This document shows, piece after piece, positions 7,588-14,362 of a stretch of 18,416 bases of DNA. The notes below the pieces were generated by a model. It saw only the letters and a program-made list of their open reading frames with translations. It was not told the DNA's origin and ran no database searches. Source of the stretch: an uncultured Clostridia bacterium. Its GTDB lineage: Bacteria > Bacillota > Clostridia > TANB77 > CAG-508. How positions within the stretch are numbered: the first letter of the stretch is position 1; every line of letters starts with the position of its first letter. The stretch covers positions 1-18,416 of the forward strand of contig CAKOYU010000022.1 in NCBI GenBank assembly GCA_934130975.1. The letters run 5' to 3'. The translations under genes and the position numbers were made by a program.

Positions 7588-7628
7588 AAAAATGCAATAG
7601 TTTACTTTTTAGTATCTATTGCATTTTT
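7588..7628. terminator. Bidirectional terminator
   Basis: AAAAATGCAATAG and CTATTGCATTTTT form a 13-bp stem around a 15-base loop, with T5 after the stem on both strands. It serves the minus-strand gene remnant ending at 7643 and would also stop plus-strand transcription from the phage-like remnant. Confidence 0.75.
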
Positions 7629-7642
7629 GATATTAACTATGT

Positions 7643-8044
7643 TTATTTCTTATCTTGCAACTTATTTAAATTTTTTGACAACGATATAATCTCTGGCTTT
7701 ATTTCTATTAATTTATTATCAACAATAACATAGTTTGTTATATTGATATTTTTTAAATCCATCATTTTTTCTAGTTCATTTCTTATATAATGAACTTGGA
7801 CACAATGAGGGGATTTATCTACAGTAGCAAAAATTATATTTTTGACTTTTCCTGTTCTTATCATTCCGCCTATTTTTGCTATTGCCATATTAATATGTAT
7901 TTCTTCTAAGCATATCTCATATATATTTTCTGATATTTTTTAAATTTTTTCAAATCCTTCTTCTTGCATATTTTTTAAACAACTTCCTACAATTACTATT
8001 GTTTCTGTTACATCGTATATGTTACTCTTTAATAATTCTTTCAT
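7643..8044 (-). pseudogene. Unknown protein interrupted by one in-frame stop
   Basis: From the ATG at 8042-8044, which overlaps the stop of the Nudix gene as TAATG, the frame reads about 34 residues (MKELLKSNIYDVTETIVIVG and so on). It meets TAA at 7940-7942, then continues open for a further 99 codons to 7643. Both halves look coding: TIVIVGSCLKNMQEEGFEKI before the stop and MAIAKIGGMIRTGKVKNIIF and SPHCVQVHYIRNEL after it. An internal ATG at 7888 could give an 81-residue product, but no good ribosome binding site precedes it. I do not recognise the family. The C and H in SPHCVQVHY could bind metal. It was presumably the distal gene of the Nudix-HAD-Nudix operon and is now nonsense-mutated, unless the stop is a sequencing error. 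Confidence 0.6.
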
Positions 8045-8592
8045 TATCTATCTTCAAACCTTTCATATAATACATTTAATAATCCTTTGTAAATTTCATC
8101 ATGTTTTACTATATTATCTTTATCAGTAATTAACATTTTTTCAAAATCTTTATAATATACATATTTGACCTCAGATACTTCTTCTTTTTGTAATATCAAG
8201 TCTTCTATATTTACATTTCTTTGTAACACATATACATTTGAAATATGGCTTATTTTCAAATTTCTATCTTCTTCAATATGTTGTTCTTTTACAGTAAATA
8301 AATATTGTAAATCATTTTCATTGGCTTTTATTCCTATTTCTTCTTCCAATTCACGAATTGCACCTTCTATATCTGAATCTCCCGCCGATAAATGTCCAGA
8401 TGCTGAAGCTGTCCATTTATTAGGATTAGTCTGTTTTTCTTTACTTCTTCTTTGTAAAATAATTTCACCTTTATCATTTACAACAAAAATAAATGCAACT
8501 TTATGCCAGTCCCCATCTCTATGAGCATACTCCCTTAATTTAGTTATGCTTGTTTTGTTTCCATTTTCATCTAAAATATCTAAGTATTCCAT
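8044..8592 (-). CDS. Nudix hydrolase, Idi-like, with E-to-D in the Nudix box
   Basis: The 182-residue protein carries a Nudix box at G66-I88 (GHLSAGD, then REL-EEE-IGI). The catalytic block REUxEExGU is intact (R80, E81, E84, E85), but the glutamate that normally closes G-x5-E is aspartate (D72). The N-terminal layout (MEYLDILDENGN, AFIFVVN, IILQRRS) matches the Nudix protein at 2336-2866. The aspartate may still be tolerated, because the REUxEE glutamates do the metal binding. GGAGG precedes the ATG. It starts 19 bases after the preceding Nudix gene and overlaps the next frame by TAATG, so it is translationally coupled on both sides. Confidence 0.88.
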   Translation of the reverse strand: MEYLDILDENGNKTSITKLREYAHRDGDWHKVAFIFVVNDKGEIILQRRSKEKQTNPNKWTASASGHLSAGDSDIEGAIRELEEEIGIKANENDLQYLFTVKEQHIEEDRNLKISHISNVYVLQRNVNIEDLILQKEEVSEVKYVYYKDFEKMLITDKDNIVKHDEIYKGLLNVLYERFEDR

Positions 8593-8611
8593 TTTATTAT
8601 ATCCTCCACTC

Positions 8612-9124
8612 TTAATCTTTTATTTTCGTCACTTTTTCAATACTTTCTTCTAAGTTATAATCTACATTCAAAATATTCTCTTGCTCATCAACTACAATGT
8701 GCATACTGAAATTATAATTATCTTCTATTAATCCTTTAATAAAAAATCTATCTAAAATCATTATGTCAGATAAAATCTTTTCCTTTTGTAATAATTCTTT
8801 GATTTCTATCCATTCTGATGTATTTTCTTCAAATTCTTGTGGCTCTCCTTCATATTCATTTGAAATAAATACATCAAATATAAATTTTCTATTTGGGTAT
8901 TCTATTGTCATAATTCCTTTATATTTTAGTTCTTTTATATCAATTCCAGTTTCTTCTTTCATCTCTCTAATGGCTGTTTGTTTTGGTATTTCTCCCTCTT
9001 CAATTTTTCCACCAGGTATGTCATAATATCCTTCTTTTCTATTTCCTTGCTTATATTTTGTAACTACTACTTTATTATCTTTTATTAGATAGCATCTTAC
9101 TGCTTTTCTTATTGGTTTATCCAT
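8612..9124 (-). CDS. Nudix hydrolase, MutT/8-oxo-dGTPase-like
   Basis: The 170-residue protein has a canonical Nudix box at G39-I61 (GKIEEGE, then REMKEETGI). It is preceded by YYDIPGG, which is typical of MutT-like enzymes acting on nucleoside triphosphates. After the box, IEYPNRKFIFDVFI and EWIEIKELL are the usual strand and helix of the fold. The last 40 residues (roughly NFSMHIVVDEQENILN onward) extend past the normal domain end. The ATG directly abuts the stop of the HAD gene with no gap. Its ribosome binding site (GAAAGGAG) lies inside the last codons of that gene, so translation is coupled. Substrate is inferred only by resemblance. Confidence 0.88.
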   Translation of the reverse strand: MDKPIRKAVRCYLIKDNKVVVTKYKQGNRKEGYYDIPGGKIEEGEIPKQTAIREMKEETGIDIKELKYKGIMTIEYPNRKFIFDVFISNEYEGEPQEFEENTSEWIEIKELLQKEKILSDIMILDRFFIKGLIEDNYNFSMHIVVDEQENILNVDYNLEESIEKVTKIKD

Positions 9125-9940
9125 CTAATGGACTCCTTTCAATATATATTTTTCTATTACTTTTGCTACACCATCATCATTATTTGAACTAGTTATATAA
9201 TCTGCTTTTTCCTTTAGAGAATTTGTTGCATTCCCCATTGCAACTCCTAATCCAGCAAAATTAATCATTTCTAAGTCATTATCTGCATCACCAATAGCAA
9301 TTACCTCTGATTTATGAATATTACATTTTTGACAAATAAAATCTAATGCTTTTGATTTTGTAATTCCTTTTTTTACAAATTCAATATATTCTGGAACACT
9401 ACTGGTTATTTCGTATTTTTGATATAATTCTTGTGGCAATTTTTGTTTTATTTTTGTTATATTTTCTGGATTATTCACAAAAACGATTTTATATATTCTA
9501 TCTTTGTTAAAATCAATTTTTTCAAATTTTGATACTCTAAAATTTACATTTTTTTGATGTTTATTATTTTTCAATATTTCTGGTATTTCTTCTGTAATCA
9601 AATAATTCATCGCATACAATGAAATAGGTGTTTCAAAAAATTTTGCCAATTCTATTAATTCTAATACTTCTTTCTCTTGAAAATTTATTGATGATAATAT
9701 TTCTTGACTTTTATTTTCAACAATTACTGCACCATTAAATGATATTGTATATTGATTGTCTTCTAATAACCCTAATTCTTCTAAATAATCTTTTAATCTA
9801 TAAAATGACCTTGCGCTTGAAATTACAATCTTAGTATTATTTTTAATTGCTTTCTTAATATTTTCTATTGTTTTTTGTGTGATTTTCTTATCGTCATTTA
9901 CAAGTGTTCCGTCAGCATCAATTGCAATTAGTTTATACAT
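9125..9940 (-). CDS. Cof-type HAD-IIB phosphatase
   Basis: The 271-residue protein is a full-length Cof/YidA-type HAD phosphatase. Motif I is AIDADGTLV (D8, D10), motif II is ISSAR (S42), the motif III lysine is in GITKSKALD (K195), and motif IV is GDADNDLEM (D218, N221, D222), followed by GVAMGNA and ADYITSSNNDDGVA. The large C2B cap lies between about residues 85 and 190. Members dephosphorylate sugar phosphates, flavin or pyridoxal phosphates; the exact substrate is not predictable. AGGAG precedes the ATG. It is the second gene of the run starting at 10512 and abuts the next Nudix gene without a gap. Confidence 0.92.
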   Translation of the reverse strand: MYKLIAIDADGTLVNDDKKITQKTIENIKKAIKNNTKIVISSARSFYRLKDYLEELGLLEDNQYTISFNGAVIVENKSQEILSSINFQEKEVLELIELAKFFETPISLYAMNYLITEEIPEILKNNKHQKNVNFRVSKFEKIDFNKDRIYKIVFVNNPENITKIKQKLPQELYQKYEITSSVPEYIEFVKKGITKSKALDFICQKCNIHKSEVIAIGDADNDLEMINFAGLGVAMGNATNSLKEKADYITSSNNDDGVAKVIEKYILKGVH

Positions 9941-9968
9941 ATTCTTTTACTCCTATTTTCATTATTAT

Positions 9969-9988
9969 AATATTTCTTTGGAAATATT
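9969..9988. repeat. Short hairpin between Nudix and HAD genes
   Basis: AATATTTC and GAAATATT form an 8-bp stem with the loop TTTG in the 59-base gap between two operon genes. No T tract follows, so it is more likely an RNA processing or spacer structure than a terminator. Confidence 0.4.
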
Positions 9989-9999
9989 TAATTTTCTTT

Positions 10000-10512
10000 T
10001 CATATTTTAATTTTATTATTTATAATATCTTTTATAATATCTCTAACAAATTCCCATCTATTTTCAATAAAATTACCTTCTTTAAAAATCTGTTCTACTT
10101 CTTTATAATTAGCCCATTTAACATCACAAACTTTCTCTTCATGCATTTTGATTTTTTGTAAATCAATATCTTGTTTTATAAAATATGTGTCAATCCATAC
10201 TGTGCCTGTCTTAAATTTCTTTAATAGTTGGGCATCATTAGTATTTAATTTTATTCCTAATTCTTCCATTGTTTCTCTTTCTATTGTTTCACGACTATTT
10301 TCTCCTTTAATTACTGAACCACCTGTCATAGCCCAAACATTTGGAGAAAGTCTTTTTTTAGGAGACCTTTTTTGAATAAATATCTTATTTTCTGAATTTA
10401 TTATCCAAATATCTGCTCCTAGATGGTAAAATCCATTAGGTATAGGTTCTCCTTTTATCATTGTTTTACCTGTATCTTTTCCATTACTATCTAAAATATC
10501 CCAAACTTCCAT
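10000..10512 (-). CDS. Nudix hydrolase
   Basis: The domain has a full Nudix box (GSVIKGE, then RETMEELGI) in a protein that begins MEVWDILDSNGKDTG and continues with ADIWIIN and FIQKRSPKK. This is the same overall layout as the two Idi-like Nudix proteins in the window, though more divergent. I choose the ATG at 10510-10512 because GGGGA lies a few bases before it and the product then aligns with the MEY-starts of its relatives. ATGs at 10515 and 10524 are alternatives that add one or five residues. Hydrolysis of a nucleoside diphosphate derivative is expected from the family. It is the first gene of the Nudix-HAD-Nudix-Nudix run. Confidence 0.87.
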   Translation of the reverse strand: MEVWDILDSNGKDTGKTMIKGEPIPNGFYHLGADIWIINSENKIFIQKRSPKKRLSPNVWAMTGGSVIKGENSRETIERETMEELGIKLNTNDAQLLKKFKTGTVWIDTYFIKQDIDLQKIKMHEEKVCDVKWANYKEVEQIFKEGNFIENRWEFVRDIIKDIINNKIKI

Positions 10513-10599
10513 CATTTTCCCCATAATTATTTTCTCATTTTATGTCATCATTTTATCACAAATTAACAATCATTACAATAAATTTTCAAATTAAAAAGC

Positions 10600-10634
10600 A
10601 GTTAAGGGGAAATCAGTCTGACTTCCCTTTAACT
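10600..10634 (-). terminator. Terminator overlapping the 3' end of the membrane-anchored protein gene
   Basis: On the minus strand AGTTAAAGGGAA pairs with TTCCCCTTAACT (one G-U pair) and an inner TCA/TGA, followed by GCTTTTTAA. The stop codon at 10613-10615 lies inside the stem-loop. It separates this gene from the Nudix operon downstream. Confidence 0.8.
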
Positions 10635-10999
10635 ACCTCATAATAGTAGTCGTATTTAATCTTTACAAAGCCTTTTTCTATTGTTAACTTATGCATTCCT
10701 AACGTATCTGGTACATTTACCTCTGCCTTAGCCCTAAAAAGACCTTTTTTTAGTTTCTGTTTGTTTTCTTTATTATCATCCCAATAAACATACATCCCAT
10801 GCATTCTATCGTTTTTGTCAATAAAGACTTTTACCTTTATTCTGTCATTTTGTGATATTTCGATAGCCGTTTCCTCATTCTTTCCCCCTACCGGCGAAAT
10901 CTGAGTACTACGTTCTATAAAATAATCTCCAAACAGAATAGCCACTATAAGAATAAATACACCTACTATTTCTACTACTAATTTTGTCCGTTCCTTCAT
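10613..10999 (-). CDS. Membrane-anchored protein of unknown function
   Basis: Starting at the ATG at 10997-10999, preceded by GGAGG with an eight-base spacer, the 128-residue product has a short positive N-terminus (MKERTK). A single hydrophobic segment follows at about residues 7-25 (LVVEIVGVFILIVAILFG), then an outside domain. An upstream in-frame ATG at 11047 has no ribosome binding site and overlaps a palindrome, so it is not used. The outer domain (KVKVFIDKNDRMHGMYVYWDD, then LGMHKLTIEKG and IKYDYYYEVVKG) is strand-rich and looks like a small beta-sandwich. I do not recognise the family. It has its own promoter, an operator-like palindrome and a terminator, so it is a single-gene unit. 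Confidence 0.75.
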   Translation of the reverse strand: MKERTKLVVEIVGVFILIVAILFGDYFIERSTQISPVGGKNEETAIEISQNDRIKVKVFIDKNDRMHGMYVYWDDNKENKQKLKKGLFRAKAEVNVPDTLGMHKLTIEKGFVKIKYDYYYEVVKGKSD

Positions 11000-11038
11000 G
11001 ATGAATACCTCCATTTTGTTTTGTTGTCTTTTAATAGT

Positions 11039-11062
11039 ATATTGCACTAATTAGTACAATAT
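11039..11062. promoter_or_regulatory. 24-bp palindrome between promoter and start
   Basis: ATATTGCACTAA and TTAGTACAATAT are inverse complements over 24 bases with one mismatched pair. The site lies about 30 bases downstream of the -10 box and 40 upstream of the ATG at 10999. It could be a repressor operator or a leader hairpin. Confidence 0.45.
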
Positions 11063-11090
11063 AAATTCTTTTCAGAATTATGTTATATTT

Positions 11091-11119
11091 ATTATACCAT
11101 TTTTTACAATTTTCTTCAA
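11091..11119 (-). promoter_or_regulatory. Sigma-A type promoter for the gene at 10613-10999
   Basis: On the minus strand TTGAAG (11114-11119) and TATAAT (11091-11096) are separated by exactly 17 bases. It lies about 90 bases upstream of the start codon. Confidence 0.7.
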
Positions 11120-11135
11120 TATTATTTTAAAGTAA

Positions 11136-11173
11136 AAACAGGAACAAAGTGAACTTACACTTTACTCCTGTTT
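11136..11173 (-). terminator. Terminator of the gene at 11194-11463
   Basis: AAACAGGA/TCCTGTTT and inner AAAGTG/CACTTT arms, separated by an unpaired AC on each side, form a long stem. On the minus strand it runs into a T tract (GTTTTTAC). It starts about 20 bases after the stop codon. Confidence 0.8.
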
Positions 11174-11193
11174 CAGCATTTTAACATTAATAC

Positions 11194-11463
11194 TTAGCTT
11201 AAGAAATAGATTATGTCTGGATTTGAACTAATATAAACCCCTTTTTTAGGAAGTAACGCAACTTTATTCCATTCGTAATCCTCATCTACAAATAGGTCTC
11301 TTTCATTTTGTTCATCCACACAAAAGATTTTTCCTCTTTCAGAAGCATAATCATGATAATGATAATCCCTTTTTAACCGTTCTAACAAACCATTTGAAAT
11401 AAAAATCCATGCCTCATCTTTTTCAGCTAACTGACACACTCTTTCTACAATTTTCTTGTCCAA
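11194..11463 (-). CDS. Small unknown protein, TTG start or frameshifted start
   Basis: The 89-residue product (DKKIVERVCQLAEKDEAW, then LLERLKRDYHYHDYASERG, then FVDEDYEWNKVALLPKKG and a hydrophobic YISSNPDIIYFL end) is soluble and not recognised. It opens with TTG at 11461-11463. The strong AGGAGG at 11479-11484 is placed for an ATG at 11469-11471, which starts a different frame of only eight codons (MAGWTRKL then TAG). Either that short frame is a leader that couples into the TTG start, or one base has been gained or lost and the real start is the ATG. Promoter and terminator are both clear, so this is a single-gene transcript. Confidence 0.6.
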   Translation of the reverse strand: MDKKIVERVCQLAEKDEAWIFISNGLLERLKRDYHYHDYASERGKIFCVDEQNERDLFVDEDYEWNKVALLPKKGVYISSNPDIIYFLS

Positions 11464-11516
11464 CCTGCCATTGATTATCCTCCTAATTTTTCTTGTTCAA
11501 ACGAGTTATCTACTAT

Positions 11517-11545
11517 ATTTTACCACGTTCTCACTATCTTTGCAA
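11517..11545 (-). promoter_or_regulatory. Promoter of the gene at 11194-11463
   Basis: On the minus strand TTGCAA (11540-11545) and TAAAAT (11517-11522) are separated by 17 bases. Two other genes in the window have the same TTGCAA -35 with 17-base spacing. Confidence 0.6.
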
Positions 11546-11594
11546 CTTTTATGTCATCTAGATATTTACTTTTATTCTTTGATTGAAAACAACC

Positions 11595-11623
11595 AAAAAA
11601 ACAACCTTAATATTAAGGTTGTT
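11595..11623 (-). terminator. Terminator of the DUF308 gene
   Basis: AACAACCTTAAT and ATTAAGGTTGTT form a perfect 24-base palindrome, followed on the minus strand by a T run (11595-11599). It begins five bases after the DUF308 stop codon. Confidence 0.8.
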
Positions 11624-11627
11624 CTCT

Positions 11628-12170
11628 TTACTTTGTTTGTTGTAAAAAATATACACTTTCACATATATTAATAACTTCAACAACAATCATCATTATTCCT
11701 ATAAATCTTGTTAATGTAAATATTGCTTCAAATGGATTTACAATTATTAATACACCTAATATTGCCATTAATATTGAAGATACTACTAATAATCCCCATC
11801 TTTCAGCCACTGCTGATTTTAAATTAATTGCTAATTGAAATTTCATAATACTTTTTATAAATATCCATATTCCAATCATTATTGGTAATATTGATATAAA
11901 CAAAGGTTGATTTAGTAATATTATAAGTCCTAATATTACTAGTAAAATTCCCATCATTAATTCATTACTAAATGCTCTTATTTCTGCATCTTCCATTATA
12001 TATGCAATTATATTTATAATACCATCTACCAAAAATACAATTGCAAAAATTGTGACTACTGTTGATATTGCAATTCCTGGTTTTGCTATTAAAAATATAG
12101 CTCCAATAATTAATAATGTTGAAATTAATATTGATTCTTTTTCATATTTTTTTAAAAATTCTAAAATCAT
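11628..12170 (-). CDS. DUF308/HdeD-family membrane protein
   Basis: The 180-residue protein is mostly hydrophobic with about six membrane segments, near residues 13-31, 37-57, 71-88, 90-112, 126-146 and 152-172. Short polar turns follow the DUF308/HdeD pattern: FLIAKPG, LVDGI, LLNQP, and IVNPF between helices. HdeD is linked to acid resistance in Escherichia coli, but most DUF308 proteins have no known role. AAAGGAG precedes the ATG. It follows the patatin gene by 40 bases on the same strand and has its own terminator, so the two likely form a two-gene operon. Family is confident; function is open. Confidence 0.82.
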   Translation of the reverse strand: MILEFLKKYEKESILISTLLIIGAIFLIAKPGIAISTVVTIFAIVFLVDGIINIIAYIMEDAEIRAFSNELMMGILLVILGLIILLNQPLFISILPIMIGIWIFIKSIMKFQLAINLKSAVAERWGLLVVSSILMAILGVLIIVNPFEAIFTLTRFIGIMMIVVEVINICESVYFLQQTK

Positions 12171-12210
12171 TTTAATTCTCCTTTCAATATATATTTTCTA
12201 ACTTTATAAA

Positions 12211-13362
12211 CTACCCAATATAATTTCCCAGCTCTATTAATGCTCTTGCTGCTACTATATAATCTTTTACGAAATTAAACATATAATTAGAAATTTTTGA
12301 TGCTGGTCTATCTAAATATAGATCTTTAGCGATGCATATTCCTAACCCTTTATCAAATAGCTTATTTAATCTTTTTCCAATTTGTAATAAATTGGCATCT
12401 TTTATTTTTGTATATCTTTTTTCTGCTTCTAAATGTCTTTCCATTAATTCTTTTATAAATTCTTCAAAAGTATATGTTTTATATCTATACATTTTGTACA
12501 TTTGTGCTGAATATTCTAATCCATAAATTGTTTGTAGATTAAATACATCTAGCATTTTGGCAAATTCCTCAGGCTTAAAGTAATATATATGTCCTTGTAA
12601 TTTGTTAAAACTTTTCATTGTATCTAAATATCCTAGTTTTATATTATTCATTATTCTTTCATTATTAAATTCAAAAGTTCCACCTAAATCTTCTGAAGAT
12701 GAAATTACTTTTACATATATATCTTTGTTTATTGTTTTTTTACTAAATCCTACTCCAGCTATATCAGCTATTATTATATTCTTATATCCTTTTTCTATTA
12801 ACATATTTGATGGTATGTTATCATATAATCCTCCATCATAGTATTCTTCTCCATTTATTATTTGAGGTTTAAATATTGGAAAACATGAACTTGCTAATAA
12901 ATAATTTTCCATTTGGTCTTTTGGAATTTCATTTTTAAATACTTGTAATGGTTCTTTATTTTTCACTGAATATGTAACTAATCCAAAATCAATTGGAGAA
13001 TTATATATTTTATCCATATCTACATATTTTCTAATCATCTCTCTTAAAGGTGTATTATCAATTCCTCTTTGTTTAGTATAATCTGCAGCTAAATTAAATA
13101 TATTAGCTAAATCAAATATATTTTTATTTGCATCAATTCCATTAACATTCATTATGTTATCAATTTTTATATTTTCATACATTTTTACAGTTTCTTCAAA
13201 ATTGTTTTGTAAAAATAGTGCTCCATTTAATGCTCCTATTGATGCTCCAACTATAGATGTTATATTTATTTTCATTTCACATAGTGCTTTCCAAATTCCA
13301 ACTTCATAGGCTCCTTTAGTTCCACCTCCAGCTAGAACTAAACCATATTCTTTTTTTTCCAT
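12211..13362 (-). CDS. Patatin-like phospholipase
   Basis: The 383-residue protein has the patatin fold markers: oxyanion loop LAGGGTKGAYE (G12-G14), nucleophile elbow VGASIGAL with S41, and the catalytic aspartate in YYDGGLYDN (D176). The dyad S41/D176 predicts acyl hydrolase activity on phospholipids or other lipids. The region after about 190 is a non-catalytic extension with helical character. I choose the ATG at 13360-13362, preceded by GAGGGAG. An upstream ATG at 13386 adds eight residues but has no ribosome binding site. No signal peptide is visible, so it acts in the cytoplasm or at the inner face of the membrane. The DUF308 membrane protein follows 40 bases later. Confidence 0.9.
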   Translation of the reverse strand: MEKKEYGLVLAGGGTKGAYEVGIWKALCEMKINITSIVGASIGALNGALFLQNNFEETVKMYENIKIDNIMNVNGIDANKNIFDLANIFNLAADYTKQRGIDNTPLREMIRKYVDMDKIYNSPIDFGLVTYSVKNKEPLQVFKNEIPKDQMENYLLASSCFPIFKPQIINGEEYYDGGLYDNIPSNMLIEKGYKNIIIADIAGVGFSKKTINKDIYVKVISSSEDLGGTFEFNNERIMNNIKLGYLDTMKSFNKLQGHIYYFKPEEFAKMLDVFNLQTIYGLEYSAQMYKMYRYKTYTFEEFIKELMERHLEAEKRYTKIKDANLLQIGKRLNKLFDKGLGICIAKDLYLDRPASKISNYMFNFVKDYIVAARALIELGNYIG

Positions 13363-13430
13363 AACACTCCCTCTCTTTCTCTTCATTATTCGAATTTATT
13401 ATATATCTTTCTATTATTTTTTTCAAGATT

Positions 13431-13747
13431 TAATCATAAACTATATAAGGTGATTTTATGAATTCTAGATTGTATGATAGATTTTCTGATAATGTTGAAA
13501 TTGGTGATATTGCTCAGCTTTCTTTTGATGGAAATCACTTTGGACATAGCTTATTTATTGTTAGTATTGGCCCTAGTAATTCTTTAAATAATATAGCTGT
13601 TGCTACTCATACTTTTGATGTTTTCGGTAAAAAAATTAGTGATTATAATTTTGTTAAAATTAGATTTGTTCATATTAAGGATGTTGGGCATTAATTTTTT
13701 TCAAATAATAATAATTCTCCTCAAATTTTTTAAGTCTAATCATAAAC
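13431..13747. repeat. 11-bp direct repeats flanking the amidase fragment
   Basis: TAATCATAAAC occurs at 13431-13441 and at 13737-13747, in the same orientation, bracketing the only plus-strand gene fragment of the window's right half. The preceding bases are also similar (AAGATT and AAGTC). This could mark an insertion or be chance in AT-rich DNA. Confidence 0.4.
13458..13694 (+). pseudogene. C-terminal fragment of an amidase-domain (Amidase_6-like) protein
   Basis: The 78-residue frame reads NVEIGDIAQLSFDG, then FGHSLFIVSIG, then IAVATHTFD and NFVKIRFVHI. This is the second half of the putative amidase domain (GDxxQ, a conserved H before a hydrophobic strand, and AxHTxD) found in cell-wall or secreted proteins of clostridia. 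The N-terminal half with the catalytic cysteine is missing, and an in-frame TAA lies just upstream. An AAGGTG Shine-Dalgarno and an ATG are nevertheless in place, so a short product could be made. It is the only plus-strand gene-like frame with a ribosome binding site in the window. I regard it as a broken gene. Confidence 0.5.
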
Positions 13748-13777
13748 AAGGCCTACTCACTAAAAGTAGGCCTTGTT
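13745..13777. terminator. Strong hairpin at the 3' end of the lipoprotein gene
   Basis: AACAAGGCCTACT and AGTAGGCCTTGTT form a 13-bp GC-containing stem with a seven-base loop, ten bases after the lipoprotein stop codon. T tracts are weak on both sides, but the position fits a terminator for the minus-strand gene and for the converging amidase fragment. Confidence 0.6.
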
Positions 13778-13786
13778 ATAGTCGAG

Positions 13787-14263
13787 TTATTCCTCAACTA
13801 GCTTTAATAATGAAATTTTTTTGTCTTTTATCTCTTCTAATGGAGTTACTTCTTGTATTTTAGCATCTTCTATATCTGTATTGTTTTCCATTTTTGCAAA
13901 AAATTCCTTTTTGTCTTTATTTTTAAGAATAATTTCATTTCCGGTTGTGGAAATTGCAATCGGCTCATATTCTCCTTTGGTCTTACATACCAGATAGTAT
14001 CTGGCTTTTTCTTTTTCTGAATATTCTGCCACAATGAATATATTTTTCCCTATGGAATACACACAACCTTTAGCTAAGTCTTCAAAAAGAAATCTTTTAA
14101 CTTCCCCTCCTGCTTCATTCATATCAAAAACTAATGTTTCTTCTGAATTTGCCGCAACAAGGTCCTTTGGAGTCAGTGCATTTTTGCTCTCCTTCTTTGT
14201 TGTACAAGCAACACCGAGAATCAAAACAACAAGTGTCAGTGTTAAAATAGTCATTTTCCGCAT
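13787..14263 (-). CDS. Lipoprotein of unknown function
   Basis: The 158-residue protein starts with a lipoprotein signal peptide: MRKMT, a hydrophobic core (ILTLTLVVLILGVA) and a cysteine at position 20 in LGVAC, followed by TTKKES. It should be exported and lipid-anchored to the outer face of the membrane. The mature part contains KRFLFEDLAKG, VYSIGKNIFIVAEYSEKEKARYY and IAISTTGNEI segments, probably beta-rich, and a charged C-terminus. I do not recognise the family. AAAGGAG precedes the ATG, with a second ATG at codon 4. It has its own promoter, and the IS200-type element lies just upstream of that promoter. Confidence 0.78.
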   Translation of the reverse strand: MRKMTILTLTLVVLILGVACTTKKESKNALTPKDLVAANSEETLVFDMNEAGGEVKRFLFEDLAKGCVYSIGKNIFIVAEYSEKEKARYYLVCKTKGEYEPIAISTTGNEIILKNKDKKEFFAKMENNTDIEDAKIQEVTPLEEIKDKKISLLKLVEE

Positions 14264-14311
14264 AATTATGCTCCTTTCATTATTACTAATAATATTATTG
14301 TTATCAATTAA

Positions 14312-14340
14312 ATTATACTATATTTATGCAAATTTTGCAA
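14312..14340 (-). promoter_or_regulatory. Promoter of the lipoprotein gene
   Basis: TTGCAA (14335-14340) and TATAAT (14312-14317) are separated by 17 bases on the minus strand, about 50 bases upstream of the start codon. The right end of the IS element lies within about 20 bases of the -35 box. Confidence 0.7.
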
Positions 14341-14362
14341 ATTGTTTTGTACTAAGAATAAT

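Noticed and set aside
8165..8524. 119-codon plus-strand frame antisense to a Nudix gene
   Set aside because: The minus strand has a clear Nudix box and ribosome binding site; the plus-strand product is a low-information Ser/Phe-rich mirror.
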